Shown piece after piece: positions 9,010 through 18,121 of a stretch of 64,000 nucleotides of DNA. The stretch comes from Helicobacter ibis. Its GTDB lineage: Bacteria; Campylobacterota; Campylobacteria; Campylobacterales; Helicobacteraceae. A program made the translations under genes and the position numbers. The first letter of the stretch is position 1. Each line of letters begins with the position of its first letter. A model generated the notes under the pieces. That model had not been told where the DNA came from, searched no databases, and saw nothing but the letters and a program-made list of their open reading frames with translations. The stretch lies in NCBI RefSeq assembly GCF_027859255.1, contig NZ_JAQHXR010000001.1:372001-436000 (forward strand), read 5' to 3'.

Positions 9010-9594
9010 TTAAATTATATTTGTGTCAATGCTATTATCATTGATGGTTGATGATATGATTATTTTATTGTTTGGTATTAGTTCTATTAGATTTTCATTT
9101 TCTACTAGCAGTATATCACTTTTTGCAAAAATGGCTTTTGTTAAATCATTCTTTGAATTTATTTTGAATATTCTCTCTAATCCAAGTTTTAGTGCAAAAT
9201 CACTTAAGTTTTTTAATTCTTTTTGGTTTAGTATATCAGCTCTCAATACTATTGCATCAGAACCATACACAAGAGATTCTAGTATTTGATATTCATCAAT
9301 TATTATGAAGTCATAAATTAGAGGAATATTGGTATATCGTCTTATGTATGCTAGATTATCCAAGCTTTCTAACATAAATGCACTTACTACTTGTTCTTTG
9401 CTCTTTGCTATATTTAAAAAATCATCATCTAGTAGTTTTATAATTTGTTTTGGTGTAAAGGTTTGTGTTTTTTTAAAGGAATCTTTTAGCTCTCTTGGCT
9501 GATATGGAGTGTATGCTAGGCTTCTGCCTAGCCACTCCATTGGATAACTTTTCTTTTTTTTATCTATCCTGTTTTGCAGTGTTTTTAGATTCAT
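9010..9594 (-). CDS. TrpC-like protein lacking catalytic residues
   Basis: Resembles indole-3-glycerol-phosphate synthase over its middle part (LAYIRRYTNIPLIYDFIIID, EYQILESLVYGSDAIVL, ILNQKELKNLSDFALKLGLE). It is only 194 residues against roughly 255-270 for TrpC. The catalytic Lys of the family RKDF motif is Tyr94 here (IYDF), and the family NNRNL loop reads VENENLIEL. No other trp genes are nearby. It overlaps glyS by one base on the same strand and is probably co-transcribed with it. I infer a non-enzymatic TIM-barrel remnant or repurposed protein conserved beside glyS. Confidence 0.75.
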   Translation of the reverse strand: MNLKTLQNRIDKKKKSYPMEWLGRSLAYTPYQPRELKDSFKKTQTFTPKQIIKLLDDDFLNIAKSKEQVVSAFMLESLDNLAYIRRYTNIPLIYDFIIIDEYQILESLVYGSDAIVLRADILNQKELKNLSDFALKLGLERIFKINSKNDLTKAIFAKSDILLVENENLIELIPNNKIIISSTINDNSIDTNII

Positions 9595-11639
9595 TATAGA
9601 GTTATTTCTTTTATATCAGCAATGTTGAAAAACGCCATGTATATTTGTGCTATTAGATTCTTTCTATTTGTTTTTAATGTTTCATCTGGAGCATTTACCA
9701 ATACCTTATCAAAGAATCTTGATAATACTTGATTTAGTGAGAGTAAATAATCAATTCTTCCTTTAAAGTCACTATTATCAAAAGTTTTATTCTTATACTT
9801 TACAAATTCGTTGTATAGCTCTATTTCTTCAGTTGCAATTAGTTTATCTTCTTGTATATTTAAGTTATCAAAATTGACATCTTTTATAATATTAGCAAGT
9901 CGTTTGAAAGTTTGCATTAGCATTGTTTTGTCTTGGCTTTGAAGCGATGATTCTAGTGCTTCTGCTTTTAAGTATATGTTTAACAAATCATCTTCATTTG
10001 AGGCAAGTATTGCACGAATTATTGATGGATTGTATGGCAGTGTGGATTCAAGTCTTTCTAAGATGAATTCTTCAAGCATTTTTAGCTCAAAGTTTTTATA
10101 TAGATACCTTAGATTATTAAACACTTCTTTTAATTTGAAGTTTAAATTAAAGTGAATTATTATTTTTATAACTCCATTTGCTGCCCTTCTTAAAGCAAAT
10201 GGATCTTTAGAGCCACTTGGAATTTTATTTATACTAAATAACCCAAAAAGATTGTCAAGTTTATGTGATAGGGCAATAATTGCAGAGATTAAATTGCTTG
10301 GCAACTCACTATCTTCAGAGTTTGGTAGATATTGTTCTTTTATTGCAAGTGCTACTCTATCATCATATCTTAACTCTTTTGCATAGTAATAGCCCATTAT
10401 CCCTTGTAATTCTGTAAATTCATACACCATCTCACTTGTTAAATCTGTCTTTGATAATGTTGTGGCTTGTATTATTAGTTCTTGTATTAATCCAAAATCA
10501 TTAGATTCTTTTAATAGCTCTTCTTTAAATATATCGCATAGTATCTTTGCGATTTCCACTTCTCTTTTTGTTTTATCTAGCATACTTCCTAGATTTTCGA
10601 CAAAAGTTATGTTTACTAATTTATTCTCATCTAACCCAGCCTTTAAGTCATTATGATAGAAAAATAGGGCGTCTTCTAATCTTGCGTGTAATACTTTTAA
10701 GTTTCCTTCGATTATTGTTTTAGGATTCTCACTAAGGCTATTTTGCACCATGACAAACCCATTGTATAGCTTTGAATCTTTATAGGTTGCAAAATATCTT
10801 TGATTTACCTTCATAGAAGTAATAATGCAAGGTGCTGGAATCTCTAAAAAATGCTCACTAAAATTACCAAAAAGTGCTGTTGGATATTCTGTGATACTTA
10901 CTATTTCATCTAGCAATTCTTTGTCTATTTCTACTTTTATGTTGTTTTCTTTTTCTATTATTGCAATTTCATTTAGGATTTTTTCTTCTCTTTTTTGTTG
11001 GTTTAGGATCACTTTGCCATTTTGTAGAGTTTGTAGGTATGAATCTATACTACTCACATGTTTAGATTCGTATGAAATATTTCTATGCACATAAGTTACT
11101 TGTGATGATTTTATGCCAAAGATTTCTAGAGGGACTAGTTTGTTATCAATCATACATAAAATCCATTTAATAGGTCTAATAAAGCTCTCCGTATTGCTTC
11201 CCCAACGCATTGCTTTACCAAAGTTTAATGAATCTAAAAATTCTTTTAATATTTCTTGTATTAATTCATTACTATTTTTGCTAATTGCCTCTTTTTTGCA
11301 ATATAGGACTTCTTTATTATCCTTTGTTGTTCTTTGTGTTTCATTTTCGCTAATTCCACATTTTTTAAAAAAACCCAGTGCTGCTTGTGTTGGGTTTCCA
11401 TCTTTATAGGCTATATCAATAGGGGGACCAAAAAATTCTAAAATCTCTTCTTTTTGTGAAGTTGGGAAGTTATCTGAAATTAGCACTAACCTTCTTGGGG
11501 TATAAAAAAATTCAACTTCACAATCTAGTCTATGGCTTTTTAGTATTTGTTTAAACTTGTTTTTTATGTTTGGAAGTTCTTTAAGAAGCGGTATTGCTGG
11601 TAATTCTTCTGTTCCTATTTCCATTAAAAAAGAAGACAT
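9594..11639 (-). CDS. glyS: Glycyl-tRNA synthetase beta subunit
   Basis: Beta chain of the tetrameric glycyl-tRNA synthetase; binds tRNA and is needed for aminoacylation. The N-terminus SSFLMEIGTEELPAIPLLKE is diagnostic, and FGPPIDIAYKDGNPTQAALGF plus GSKDPFALRRAANGVIKI are further family blocks. The ATG at 11639 is preferred over the upstream extension because of the upstream AAAGGGAA ribosome-binding site, giving 681 residues. The alpha subunit gene glyQ is not in the window, as in other Campylobacterota where the two are unlinked. Confidence 0.96.
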   Translation of the reverse strand: MSSFLMEIGTEELPAIPLLKELPNIKNKFKQILKSHRLDCEVEFFYTPRRLVLISDNFPTSQKEEILEFFGPPIDIAYKDGNPTQAALGFFKKCGISENETQRTTKDNKEVLYCKKEAISKNSNELIQEILKEFLDSLNFGKAMRWGSNTESFIRPIKWILCMIDNKLVPLEIFGIKSSQVTYVHRNISYESKHVSSIDSYLQTLQNGKVILNQQKREEKILNEIAIIEKENNIKVEIDKELLDEIVSITEYPTALFGNFSEHFLEIPAPCIITSMKVNQRYFATYKDSKLYNGFVMVQNSLSENPKTIIEGNLKVLHARLEDALFFYHNDLKAGLDENKLVNITFVENLGSMLDKTKREVEIAKILCDIFKEELLKESNDFGLIQELIIQATTLSKTDLTSEMVYEFTELQGIMGYYYAKELRYDDRVALAIKEQYLPNSEDSELPSNLISAIIALSHKLDNLFGLFSINKIPSGSKDPFALRRAANGVIKIIIHFNLNFKLKEVFNNLRYLYKNFELKMLEEFILERLESTLPYNPSIIRAILASNEDDLLNIYLKAEALESSLQSQDKTMLMQTFKRLANIIKDVNFDNLNIQEDKLIATEEIELYNEFVKYKNKTFDNSDFKGRIDYLLSLNQVLSRFFDKVLVNAPDETLKTNRKNLIAQIYMAFFNIADIKEITL

Positions 11640-11759
11640 AATATTCCCTTTAGCTATCAAAATAAAAGCAAATATTCTAACAAAACTAACTGCAAATAAA
11701 GCTTTAAGACTAATTAAACTTATGTATCGTAAAATGATTTTAAAAACAAAAGAGTATAT

Positions 11760-13073
11760 ATGAGTGGTTTGGAGTTTATATTATTAGTGTTTTTGTTGAT
11801 TTTGTTGTCATTATGTGTTTATGTTTTTATTTTGTATAGCAAGACATTAAAGGCATTAAAACAGCAATATGTTGTAAATTCTGATATATTACAAAAACAA
11901 CAGAAACTGCAACATTTAAGCCAAGAGTTAGCAGAACAAATGGAACTTGAGATATCAAATAGGCTTGCAAGCGAGTTGGCTTATAATAATTTGTTTGACA
12001 ATTCTTTGAATTCTGTTTTGGTTGTATCTATTGATGATTTGAGAATAGAGCGTTGCAATAGGGCTTCTAAAAAGATGTTTAATATGGAGTTGGAGGGCTA
12101 TAATTTATTGGAATTATTTGATGATAAAGAGCCAAAAAAAATTCTATTTTCAAATATAAATGATATAAAGCAAGATAGGCAACGAAAATTTTTTAAATTA
12201 GAGTTATCAATTAATGGTAATCCAGTTTTTGTCCTAGTATCAATTCACATGTTCATGTTTGGTGATAATAGTGCCATGTATGTTTTATTTGTTGATATTT
12301 CTGAAATAATAAAATTGGAAAGAGAATTAGAATATAGCAGAATTATGTTAAACCAAAAGAGTAAAATGGAGAAAATGGGTGAGATGATGAGTAATATAAC
12401 TCATCAATGGAAACAACCATTAAACTCATTGTATCTATTAAGTCAGAATCTAAAAGAAATGATTGATTTTGATGAACTAAATAAGGAAAATTTAGAAAAA
12501 TATATACAAATAATGCAAGGGCAAATTTCCTTTATGTCAGGTACAATAGATGAGTTTAGGTCATTTTATAATCCAAATAAAAATAGTGAAATATTTGAAG
12601 CTGATAAAGTAGTTAGAAGAACTTTGGACTTATTCTATAAGCTTGTAGATAAAAGAATAGTTATTGAATGCGAAGTAGAAAAGAACAAACCATTGAGTAT
12701 ATATGCTAGTAAAAATGAATTTCAGCAAGTTTTAATTTCACTTTTAGATAATGCAATAGAGGCTGTTACAATTAGGCTTAAAGAGAAAAAAATAGAGTGT
12801 GGCAATATATCTATAAAATTGCATAATGAAAATAATATAGCAAATACTAATGTTTGTGTAATGACTATAGAAGATAATGGTGGTGGCATTGATTCTAGTA
12901 TTACAAACAATATCTTTGAATCTTATTTTACGACAAAGGAAAATGGCAGTGGTATTGGTTTATCAATAGTAAGTGAAGTGCTTAAGAAGATGGATGGAAG
13001 AATCTCATTTTTAAATACCCAATATGGAGTTGAGTTTAGAGTGGAGATACCTTTATTTGTTAGTTTGGATTAA
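11760..13073 (+). CDS. PAS-domain sensor histidine kinase, membrane-anchored
   Basis: The 437-residue kinase has one N-terminal membrane helix (FILLVFLLILLSLCVYVFIL), a coiled-coil segment and a PAS-like domain (LFDNSLNSVLVVSIDDLRIE). The H-box is SNITHQWKQPLN with the HQWKQPL form frequent in Campylobacterota kinases. ATPase boxes follow: N (LLDNAIEA), G1 (IEDNGGGI), F (FESYFTT) and G2 (GSGIGLSI). There is no extracellular sensing domain, so the signal is likely cytoplasmic via PAS. No response regulator is adjacent; a chemoreceptor follows 40 bp downstream with its own -10 box. Orphan kinase. Confidence 0.88.
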   Translation: MSGLEFILLVFLLILLSLCVYVFILYSKTLKALKQQYVVNSDILQKQQKLQHLSQELAEQMELEISNRLASELAYNNLFDNSLNSVLVVSIDDLRIERCNRASKKMFNMELEGYNLLELFDDKEPKKILFSNINDIKQDRQRKFFKLELSINGNPVFVLVSIHMFMFGDNSAMYVLFVDISEIIKLERELEYSRIMLNQKSKMEKMGEMMSNITHQWKQPLNSLYLLSQNLKEMIDFDELNKENLEKYIQIMQGQISFMSGTIDEFRSFYNPNKNSEIFEADKVVRRTLDLFYKLVDKRIVIECEVEKNKPLSIYASKNEFQQVLISLLDNAIEAVTIRLKEKKIECGNISIKLHNENNIANTNVCVMTIEDNGGGIDSSITNNIFESYFTTKENGSGIGLSIVSEVLKKMDGRISFLNTQYGVEFRVEIPLFVSLD

Positions 13074-13085
13074 ATGAACTTAATT

Positions 13086-13091
13086 TATAAT
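13086..13091 (+). promoter_or_regulatory. Putative -10 box before the chemoreceptor gene
   Basis: TATAAT 23 bp ahead of the ATG at 13114, with AAAGGAG in between. The short spacing implies a very short leader if used. Confidence 0.4.
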
Positions 13092-13113
13092 ATTAGGTAA
13101 ATAAAGGAGTTTC

Positions 13114-14703
13114 ATGTTGAAGAGTATTAGAACTAAAATTATAATTATGGTTGTTAGCATATTGACCATATTGCTAATTGTTGCTTATTTGAATTTTCAA
13201 AATGGTTTTGGAGATATAGCAAGAGAGAGTTCTACTGATGAGTTAAATAAATTAAACGCATTACTTTATGAGGGTTTAAAAGTTGCAATGAATACTGGTG
13301 ATCCAAATGTTATAGGTGGTTTTATCGAAAGTGCTGAAAACATAGAAGGAATCTCCGCAATGGAAGTTTTTCCAGCACAATCAGTTATAGATATAATGAC
13401 TAACAAAAAAGAATTTACAAAAAGAGAAGACATACTTCAAGTTTTTGAAACCAAAAAAGAAACTATAAAGCCATATATTACAAATGATGATCAAGGCTAT
13501 GTAATGGCAAAACCAATAGTAGCTGGAGAAGCATGTGTTATGTGTCATGCTACAAATAATGTTGGAGATATACTTGGTGTTGTTGAGATGAAGATTTCTA
13601 ATTTTGAATTAATGAAGCATTCAAATGATATAAAAAATCAAACAGCATTTTATATGGGTATTGTAAGTATTGTTGCACTTTCTGCACTTTTATTTTTGTT
13701 TAATTTATGGGTGTTTAATCCAATTAAAAGACTTTCAAATATTGCTTATGAACTATCTCAAGGTGATGGGGATTTGACAAAAAGATTGCCTACCAAAAAT
13801 GGAAATGAAATATCAATAGCCAATTCTCATATAAATAATTTCATACAAAAAATAGCAAATATGGTTTCAAGTGCAAAGAAGCTAAGCTATGAAAACATAA
13901 TTCAAGCAAATCAGCTCACAAATGCTTCAAGCGAGATTCAAGATAGAATTGGAAGATCTGTTCAAGTGGTCCAAAATAGTGCTGCTTTGGGCAAGAGTGT
14001 TGAGGTATTGTTAAATGATTCTATGGAATTAGTGCAAAAAAGCACAAAAGATATAGCAGAATCTTCAGAGCAACTATCTAAGACTAGAGACTTATTGATG
14101 CAAGTTGTAAATAATGTTCAAAATAATGTAAGCGTAGAGCATGACATAGCCAATAGATTATCAGAGTGTGTAAAAGAAGCTGATAGGATCAAGGAAGTCT
14201 TAACAATAATTGCTGATATTGCAGATCAAACGAATCTTTTAGCATTAAACGCCAATATAGAAGCAGCAAGGGCAGGTGAGGCCGGAAGAGGATTTGCTGT
14301 TGTTGCAGATGAAGTTAGAAAGTTAGCCGAAAGGACACAAAATAGCCTAAGTGAGATAGATGCAACGATAAATGCAGTGGTTCAATCAATTTCTGATACA
14401 AATACTGCTATGGGTAGTAATATTACCAATATAACAAGTGTTGCAGATGATTCTAAAGCCGGAATTGATGTTTTAGAATATAGCGTTAAATGCTTAGATG
14501 ATGCTGTTAGTGCGTCTAATAATTCTTTGCATAAGATAAATGAATTATTTAATGCAACAAGAGAAATTTTAAATCAAATTTCTGAAGTTGAAGGGCTAAC
14601 TAACGCAAATAATACAAGCGTAAATGAAATTGATGGAATCTCAAAAGATATAGCCACAAAAGCAAATAGCTTAAATAATCAATTAGATTCGTTTAAGTGC
14701 TAA
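13114..14703 (+). CDS. Methyl-accepting chemotaxis protein with periplasmic c-type haem motif
   Basis: Chemoreceptor of 529 residues: a membrane helix at about 8-27, a periplasmic domain of about 150 residues, a second helix around 175-195 ([19 protein letters not shown]), HAMP, and a signalling domain with [20 protein letters not shown]. The periplasmic part contains CVMCH (residues 141-145) in [18 protein letters not shown], a canonical haem c attachment site, within a stretch like Tll0287/DUF3365 sensor domains. I infer redox, O2 or NO sensing. It lacks an obvious C-terminal CheR/CheB docking pentapeptide. Converges with the dus gene, overlapping by 4 bp. Confidence 0.92.
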   Translation: MLKSIRTKIIIMVVSILTILLIVAYLNFQNGFGDIARESSTDELNKLNALLYEGLKVAMNTGDPNVIGGFIESAENIEGISAMEVFPAQSVIDIMTNKKEFTKREDILQVFETKKETIKPYITNDDQGYVMAKPIVAGEACVMCHATNNVGDILGVVEMKISNFELMKHSNDIKNQTAFYMGIVSIVALSALLFLFNLWVFNPIKRLSNIAYELSQGDGDLTKRLPTKNGNEISIANSHINNFIQKIANMVSSAKKLSYENIIQANQLTNASSEIQDRIGRSVQVVQNSAALGKSVEVLLNDSMELVQKSTKDIAESSEQLSKTRDLLMQVVNNVQNNVSVEHDIANRLSECVKEADRIKEVLTIIADIADQTNLLALNANIEAARAGEAGRGFAVVADEVRKLAERTQNSLSEIDATINAVVQSISDTNTAMGSNITNITSVADDSKAGIDVLEYSVKCLDDAVSASNNSLHKINELFNATREILNQISEVEGLTNANNTSVNEIDGISKDIATKANSLNNQLDSFKC

Positions 14704-15710
14704 GGATTTCCTTGGCTTGTGGTTGTAAAATTTGTCTTTGAAAAAAACTCTAAAATAGCCTCTCTCATTAGCTCTTTATCACTTATGTAATTTATTTTAT
14801 TGCGAAACTCACTAGCACCATTTAAGCCTTTGGTATATGCATGTAGATTCTTCCTAAAGACTATTACTCCATAATCTCCTTTAAACTTTAAAATACTATT
14901 AAAATGCTCTAAGACAACCTCTTTTCTTAGTTGTATGGAATCTTGATTTATGCCACTTTTTATTTGTTGAAAAATCCATGGTTTCTCGATTGCAGCTCTA
15001 CCTATCATTACCCCATTTGCGCCAGTTAGATTCATTACTTCTTGTGCTTTTTTTGCATCTGTTATTTCTCCATTTGCAATTAGTGGGACTTTTAGAATCT
15101 TTTTCATAAGTGCTATTGATTCATAGTCAATTTTGTCCTTTTTGTATCCATCACTTTTTGTTCTTCCATGCACTACCACATAGTCTATTGGAGTTTCTTT
15201 TAGTGCATTTGCAATTTCTAGTGGTATTTTTTTATCAAATCCAAGCCTAACTTTAACGCTTAAAAATGGATAGTTGCTAACTTCTCTTAAAAGTTTTAAT
15301 ATGCTTACTAATTTATCCAAATCTTTAAGCAATGAACTTCCACTTCCGTGATGTGATACTTTTGGAGCAGGGCAACCACAATTTAAATCTAATATTTGCA
15401 CATCTTTTATTGTATTTAGTAGCTCTACTGCCTTTTTTATTATTTCTAAATCATTCCCAGCTATTTGCAGAGCAAATGGGTTTTCAAGTGGCGATTTTTC
15501 TACCATTTGCAGTGTTTTTTTGTTTTTATATGCTAGAGCATGTACGCTAATCATCTCACTAACTGTAATATCAGCACCGAACTTTTTTACAACTTCTCTA
15601 AATGGTAAATCACTATATCCGGCTAGTGGAGCTAACATTAATGTATTATCTTTGATTATTTGATTCAAGTTATACCTTACATTTTTTGCGAATCTTAACA
15701 AAAAATTCAC
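14700..15710 (-). CDS. dusB: tRNA-dihydrouridine synthase
   Basis: FMN enzyme reducing uridine in the tRNA D-loop. Family blocks [31 protein letters not shown] (active-site Cys), VKVRLGF and [16 protein letters not shown] are present. It is 336 residues from the GTG at 15710; translation could instead begin further in, nearer [10 protein letters not shown], because no strong ribosome-binding site precedes 15710. The DusB assignment is from overall similarity. Confidence 0.9.
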   Translation of the reverse strand: MNFLLRFAKNVRYNLNQIIKDNTLMLAPLAGYSDLPFREVVKKFGADITVSEMISVHALAYKNKKTLQMVEKSPLENPFALQIAGNDLEIIKKAVELLNTIKDVQILDLNCGCPAPKVSHHGSGSSLLKDLDKLVSILKLLREVSNYPFLSVKVRLGFDKKIPLEIANALKETPIDYVVVHGRTKSDGYKKDKIDYESIALMKKILKVPLIANGEITDAKKAQEVMNLTGANGVMIGRAAIEKPWIFQQIKSGINQDSIQLRKEVVLEHFNSILKFKGDYGVIVFRKNLHAYTKGLNGASEFRNKINYISDKELMREAILEFFSKTNFTTTSQGNP

Positions 15711-15755
15711 ACTTTTTATTTACAATGCATTCAAATAAATTTTAAAGGATAGTTT

Positions 15756-16085
15756 ATGAAAATAAAAAAATTACTTGTTTTATCTTTGTTGGCTTTGGGG
15801 CTTGGTTCTTCTGCGTATGCAGATATGGATATGTATGGTCAAATAACCGCAGTTGATAATGCTGCTAAGACAATTACTTTATCTGGCAATGGTGGTGCTA
15901 GTATAGTAGTTCAAGTGTTTCCATATACTGAATTAAAGGGTGATGATTGTGGTGCATTTGGTGCTTATGATACACATGAAAAATTCACAGCATTAAAGCC
16001 CGGAATGTTCATTCAAGTAGATGGTATGCCAAGTGCTAATGGCGTATTTGGTGCTAGAGAAATAGAGTGGCAATGTGGTAGATGA
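15756..16085 (+). CDS. Small secreted beta-rich protein (DUF5666-like)
   Basis: The 109-residue protein has a clear signal peptide (KIKKLLVLSLLALGLGSSAYA) and a mature part MYGQITAVDNAAKTITLSG, with a repeated 'xGxITAVDxxAKTIT' beta-strand style typical of OB-like DUF5666 proteins. Two Cys (ADDC-like KGDDCGAF and EWQCGR) could form a disulfide. Translation is preceded by AAAGGATAG. It is monocistronic and ends in a strong hairpin. Periplasmic location is inferred; the function is unknown. Confidence 0.8.
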   Translation: MKIKKLLVLSLLALGLGSSAYADMDMYGQITAVDNAAKTITLSGNGGASIVVQVFPYTELKGDDCGAFGAYDTHEKFTALKPGMFIQVDGMPSANGVFGAREIEWQCGR

Positions 16086-16115
16086 GCAACTAAAGATCTT
16101 CTTTAGTTGCTCATC
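16081..16115 (+). terminator. Rho-independent terminator
   Basis: Perfect 16-bp stem (GATGAGCAACTAAAGA / TCTTTAGTTGCTCATC) with a 3-base loop, overlapping the stop codon of the preceding secreted-protein gene and followed by T-rich sequence. Confidence 0.9.
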
Positions 16116-16161
16116 TCATTGCATAGTTTTTTGTTATTTTTATTGTTTTTTATTTGATTGT

Positions 16162-16455
16162 TTATAATAAAATTAAGATCCCCAGTTTTTCTAATTCTTT
16201 GTTGTAGCGTGCTTTGCGTTGTATAAAGTATATATCGCATTTGAAGTTGTTTATTTTTTCTAGTTTTGGTAATAGGTTTTTATGTTTAAATCTTGGGAAC
16301 ACCAAAATTAAAGCTTGGATTCTTTTATTGTTTTCTAGCAACGATATTGTGCAGTTTATCGAAGATTCGACATTTATTGAATCAATCACACTAAATTGTG
16401 TTAATAGCTTTTTAGGTATCAATTTTAGTGCTTTTTTGGAGTTAAAAATTATCAT
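16162..16455 (-). CDS. Small hypothetical protein downstream of the FtsH homologue
   Basis: 97 residues, basic and Lys/Leu/Ile-rich with no signal peptide and no motif I recognise. It overlaps the end of the FtsH-like gene by 14 bp and is thus translationally linked to it. By position it corresponds to the hypothetical gene next to the ftsH paralogue in H. pylori (HP0287 from memory). It may assist the FtsH-like protein, but that is only a guess from linkage. Confidence 0.65.
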   Translation of the reverse strand: MIIFNSKKALKLIPKKLLTQFSVIDSINVESSINCTISLLENNKRIQALILVFPRFKHKNLLPKLEKINNFKCDIYFIQRKARYNKELEKLGILILL

Positions 16456-18121
16456 TTATTATCTTTGCTACTTCATTTATCGTTAGTTTTTCATTCTCTA
16501 GTAGTTTATCTTTTAGCTTTTCTAATAAAAGTTTGTGATTTTTAAAAAAGTCAAATCTGTCTTTTTTACACATCTCAAGTATCTTTAGTGTATCTTCTTC
16601 TTTTCCTATTAGATACTCTCCCATGCCGTATGATTCGACCATTTTGTATGCTATGTTTTTTGCATCTTTTAGATCGTTTTTGCAATGAGAGTAAGATTCT
16701 TCATATATTAGCTCTAGTGCAGCAATTCCAGATAGATGAATCTTTATTTTATTTTCTAGTTCATTTTTTCCTAAAAATTCTTTATCTATATATTTTATTC
16801 CATCATTCATTAGTGTCACTTTCTCAAAAGGCACTTCAAGCCAATAAGCACTAAAGGCTTTTGCACTTTGATAATATGCAAGAATTTCTTTTTCTTTATC
16901 ATTTAGGCTTAGTTTTTTTCTAACGCCCATCATTACTTTATCTTTTACAGCTAGGATATCTTCTTTTTCTATTACTTTTGATTTTCTTTTGATTGCATTT
17001 AGGGCTGCTTCATTAATTAGTGAAGCAATAGCGGCTCCACTAAAACTAACGCATAGCTTTGCTACTTCTTCATAGTCAAAATTACAATTTTTATTTTTTG
17101 TATGCACTTCTAAAATCTTTATTCTTTCTTGTAAATTTGGTAGTTCTACAAATATTTTTCTATCAAATCTACCACTTCTAAGCAATGCTTCGTCCATAGA
17201 TTCAATGTTATTTGTAGCACCTATTACTATTACTCCATTGCTATCTTCAAAGCCGTCCATTTCTGTTAGCAGTTGATTTAGAGTTGCTTCTCTTTCTTCA
17301 TTTCTTCCTCCACCTCTTATTTTTCCTACAGCGTCAATTTCATCGATAAATATTATTGATGGAGCATTTAGCTTTGCCTTTGTGAAGAGATCATTTACTC
17401 TCTTGGCACCCATTCCTACATATATTTGGACAAAACTTGCTCCGCTTTGATAGAAAAATGGCACATTTGCTTCACTTGCTAGAGCTTTTGCTATTAGTGT
17501 TTTACCAACTCCTGGAGGTCCAATTAATAGCACTCCTTTTGGAAGTTTTATCCCAAATTCTTGATATTTTTGTGGTTCTTTTAGATAGCTAATTATTTCT
17601 TCCAGCTCATCTTTTGCTTCACTAATACCTGCTACATCATCAAATGTGATATTTGATTGTATTGGCTTTATTCTGTGTAGATCAAAAGCGTTATTTGCTA
17701 ATTCCTTTGCTTCTTCTATTTTTTTATTATTTGGTCTTATTTGTTTTATTTCTAGATTCTGTTGTTTTTGGTTTAGTTTTGCAATTATGTATAAAATTAC
17801 AATAACAACAAAAACAATGGCTAAAATTTCAACGATAGTATTTTGAAATGAGCTTGTTTGTTGTATTTCTATTGGCACTTGTTGTCCGATTTCTTTTAAG
17901 TCTATGCTATCTTTTGCGACTTTATAGTTGTGAGAATTTAGTGAGAAATATATATAATCTCCCTTTATTATTGCTTCACTTGGGGACTTTTCTTGCAGAA
18001 TTGTTGTGGCTTCTTTTGCACTTATTAGTATTGATCTATCCTTTGATGATATATATAAAAGTAAGATACCAGCGATTATTGATAGGACTATACCTATTGT
18101 TAGAAGTTTATATTTCTGCAT
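16442..18121 (-). CDS. FtsH-like AAA+ protein lacking the protease zinc motif
   Basis: Membrane AAA+ ATPase: two N-terminal membrane helices flank a short periplasmic loop, then Walker A GPPGVGKT, Walker B IIFIDEID and the second region of homology GATNNIESMDEALLRSGRFDR. Where FtsH carries HEXXH (VAYHEAGHA), this protein reads LAYYQSAKAFSAYW near residue 418, so both zinc-binding His and the catalytic Glu are gone. I predict ATP-dependent unfoldase or scaffold activity without proteolysis. The ATG at 18121 is chosen because GAGGGAA sits 5 bp upstream, giving 559 residues. It overlaps mtaB by 14 bp. It corresponds to HP0286 by gene order. Confidence 0.9.
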   Translation of the reverse strand: MQKYKLLTIGIVLSIIAGILLLYISSKDRSILISAKEATTILQEKSPSEAIIKGDYIYFSLNSHNYKVAKDSIDLKEIGQQVPIEIQQTSSFQNTIVEILAIVFVVIVILYIIAKLNQKQQNLEIKQIRPNNKKIEEAKELANNAFDLHRIKPIQSNITFDDVAGISEAKDELEEIISYLKEPQKYQEFGIKLPKGVLLIGPPGVGKTLIAKALASEANVPFFYQSGASFVQIYVGMGAKRVNDLFTKAKLNAPSIIFIDEIDAVGKIRGGGRNEEREATLNQLLTEMDGFEDSNGVIVIGATNNIESMDEALLRSGRFDRKIFVELPNLQERIKILEVHTKNKNCNFDYEEVAKLCVSFSGAAIASLINEAALNAIKRKSKVIEKEDILAVKDKVMMGVRKKLSLNDKEKEILAYYQSAKAFSAYWLEVPFEKVTLMNDGIKYIDKEFLGKNELENKIKIHLSGIAALELIYEESYSHCKNDLKDAKNIAYKMVESYGMGEYLIGKEEDTLKILEMCKKDRFDFFKNHKLLLEKLKDKLLENEKLTINEVAKIINDNF

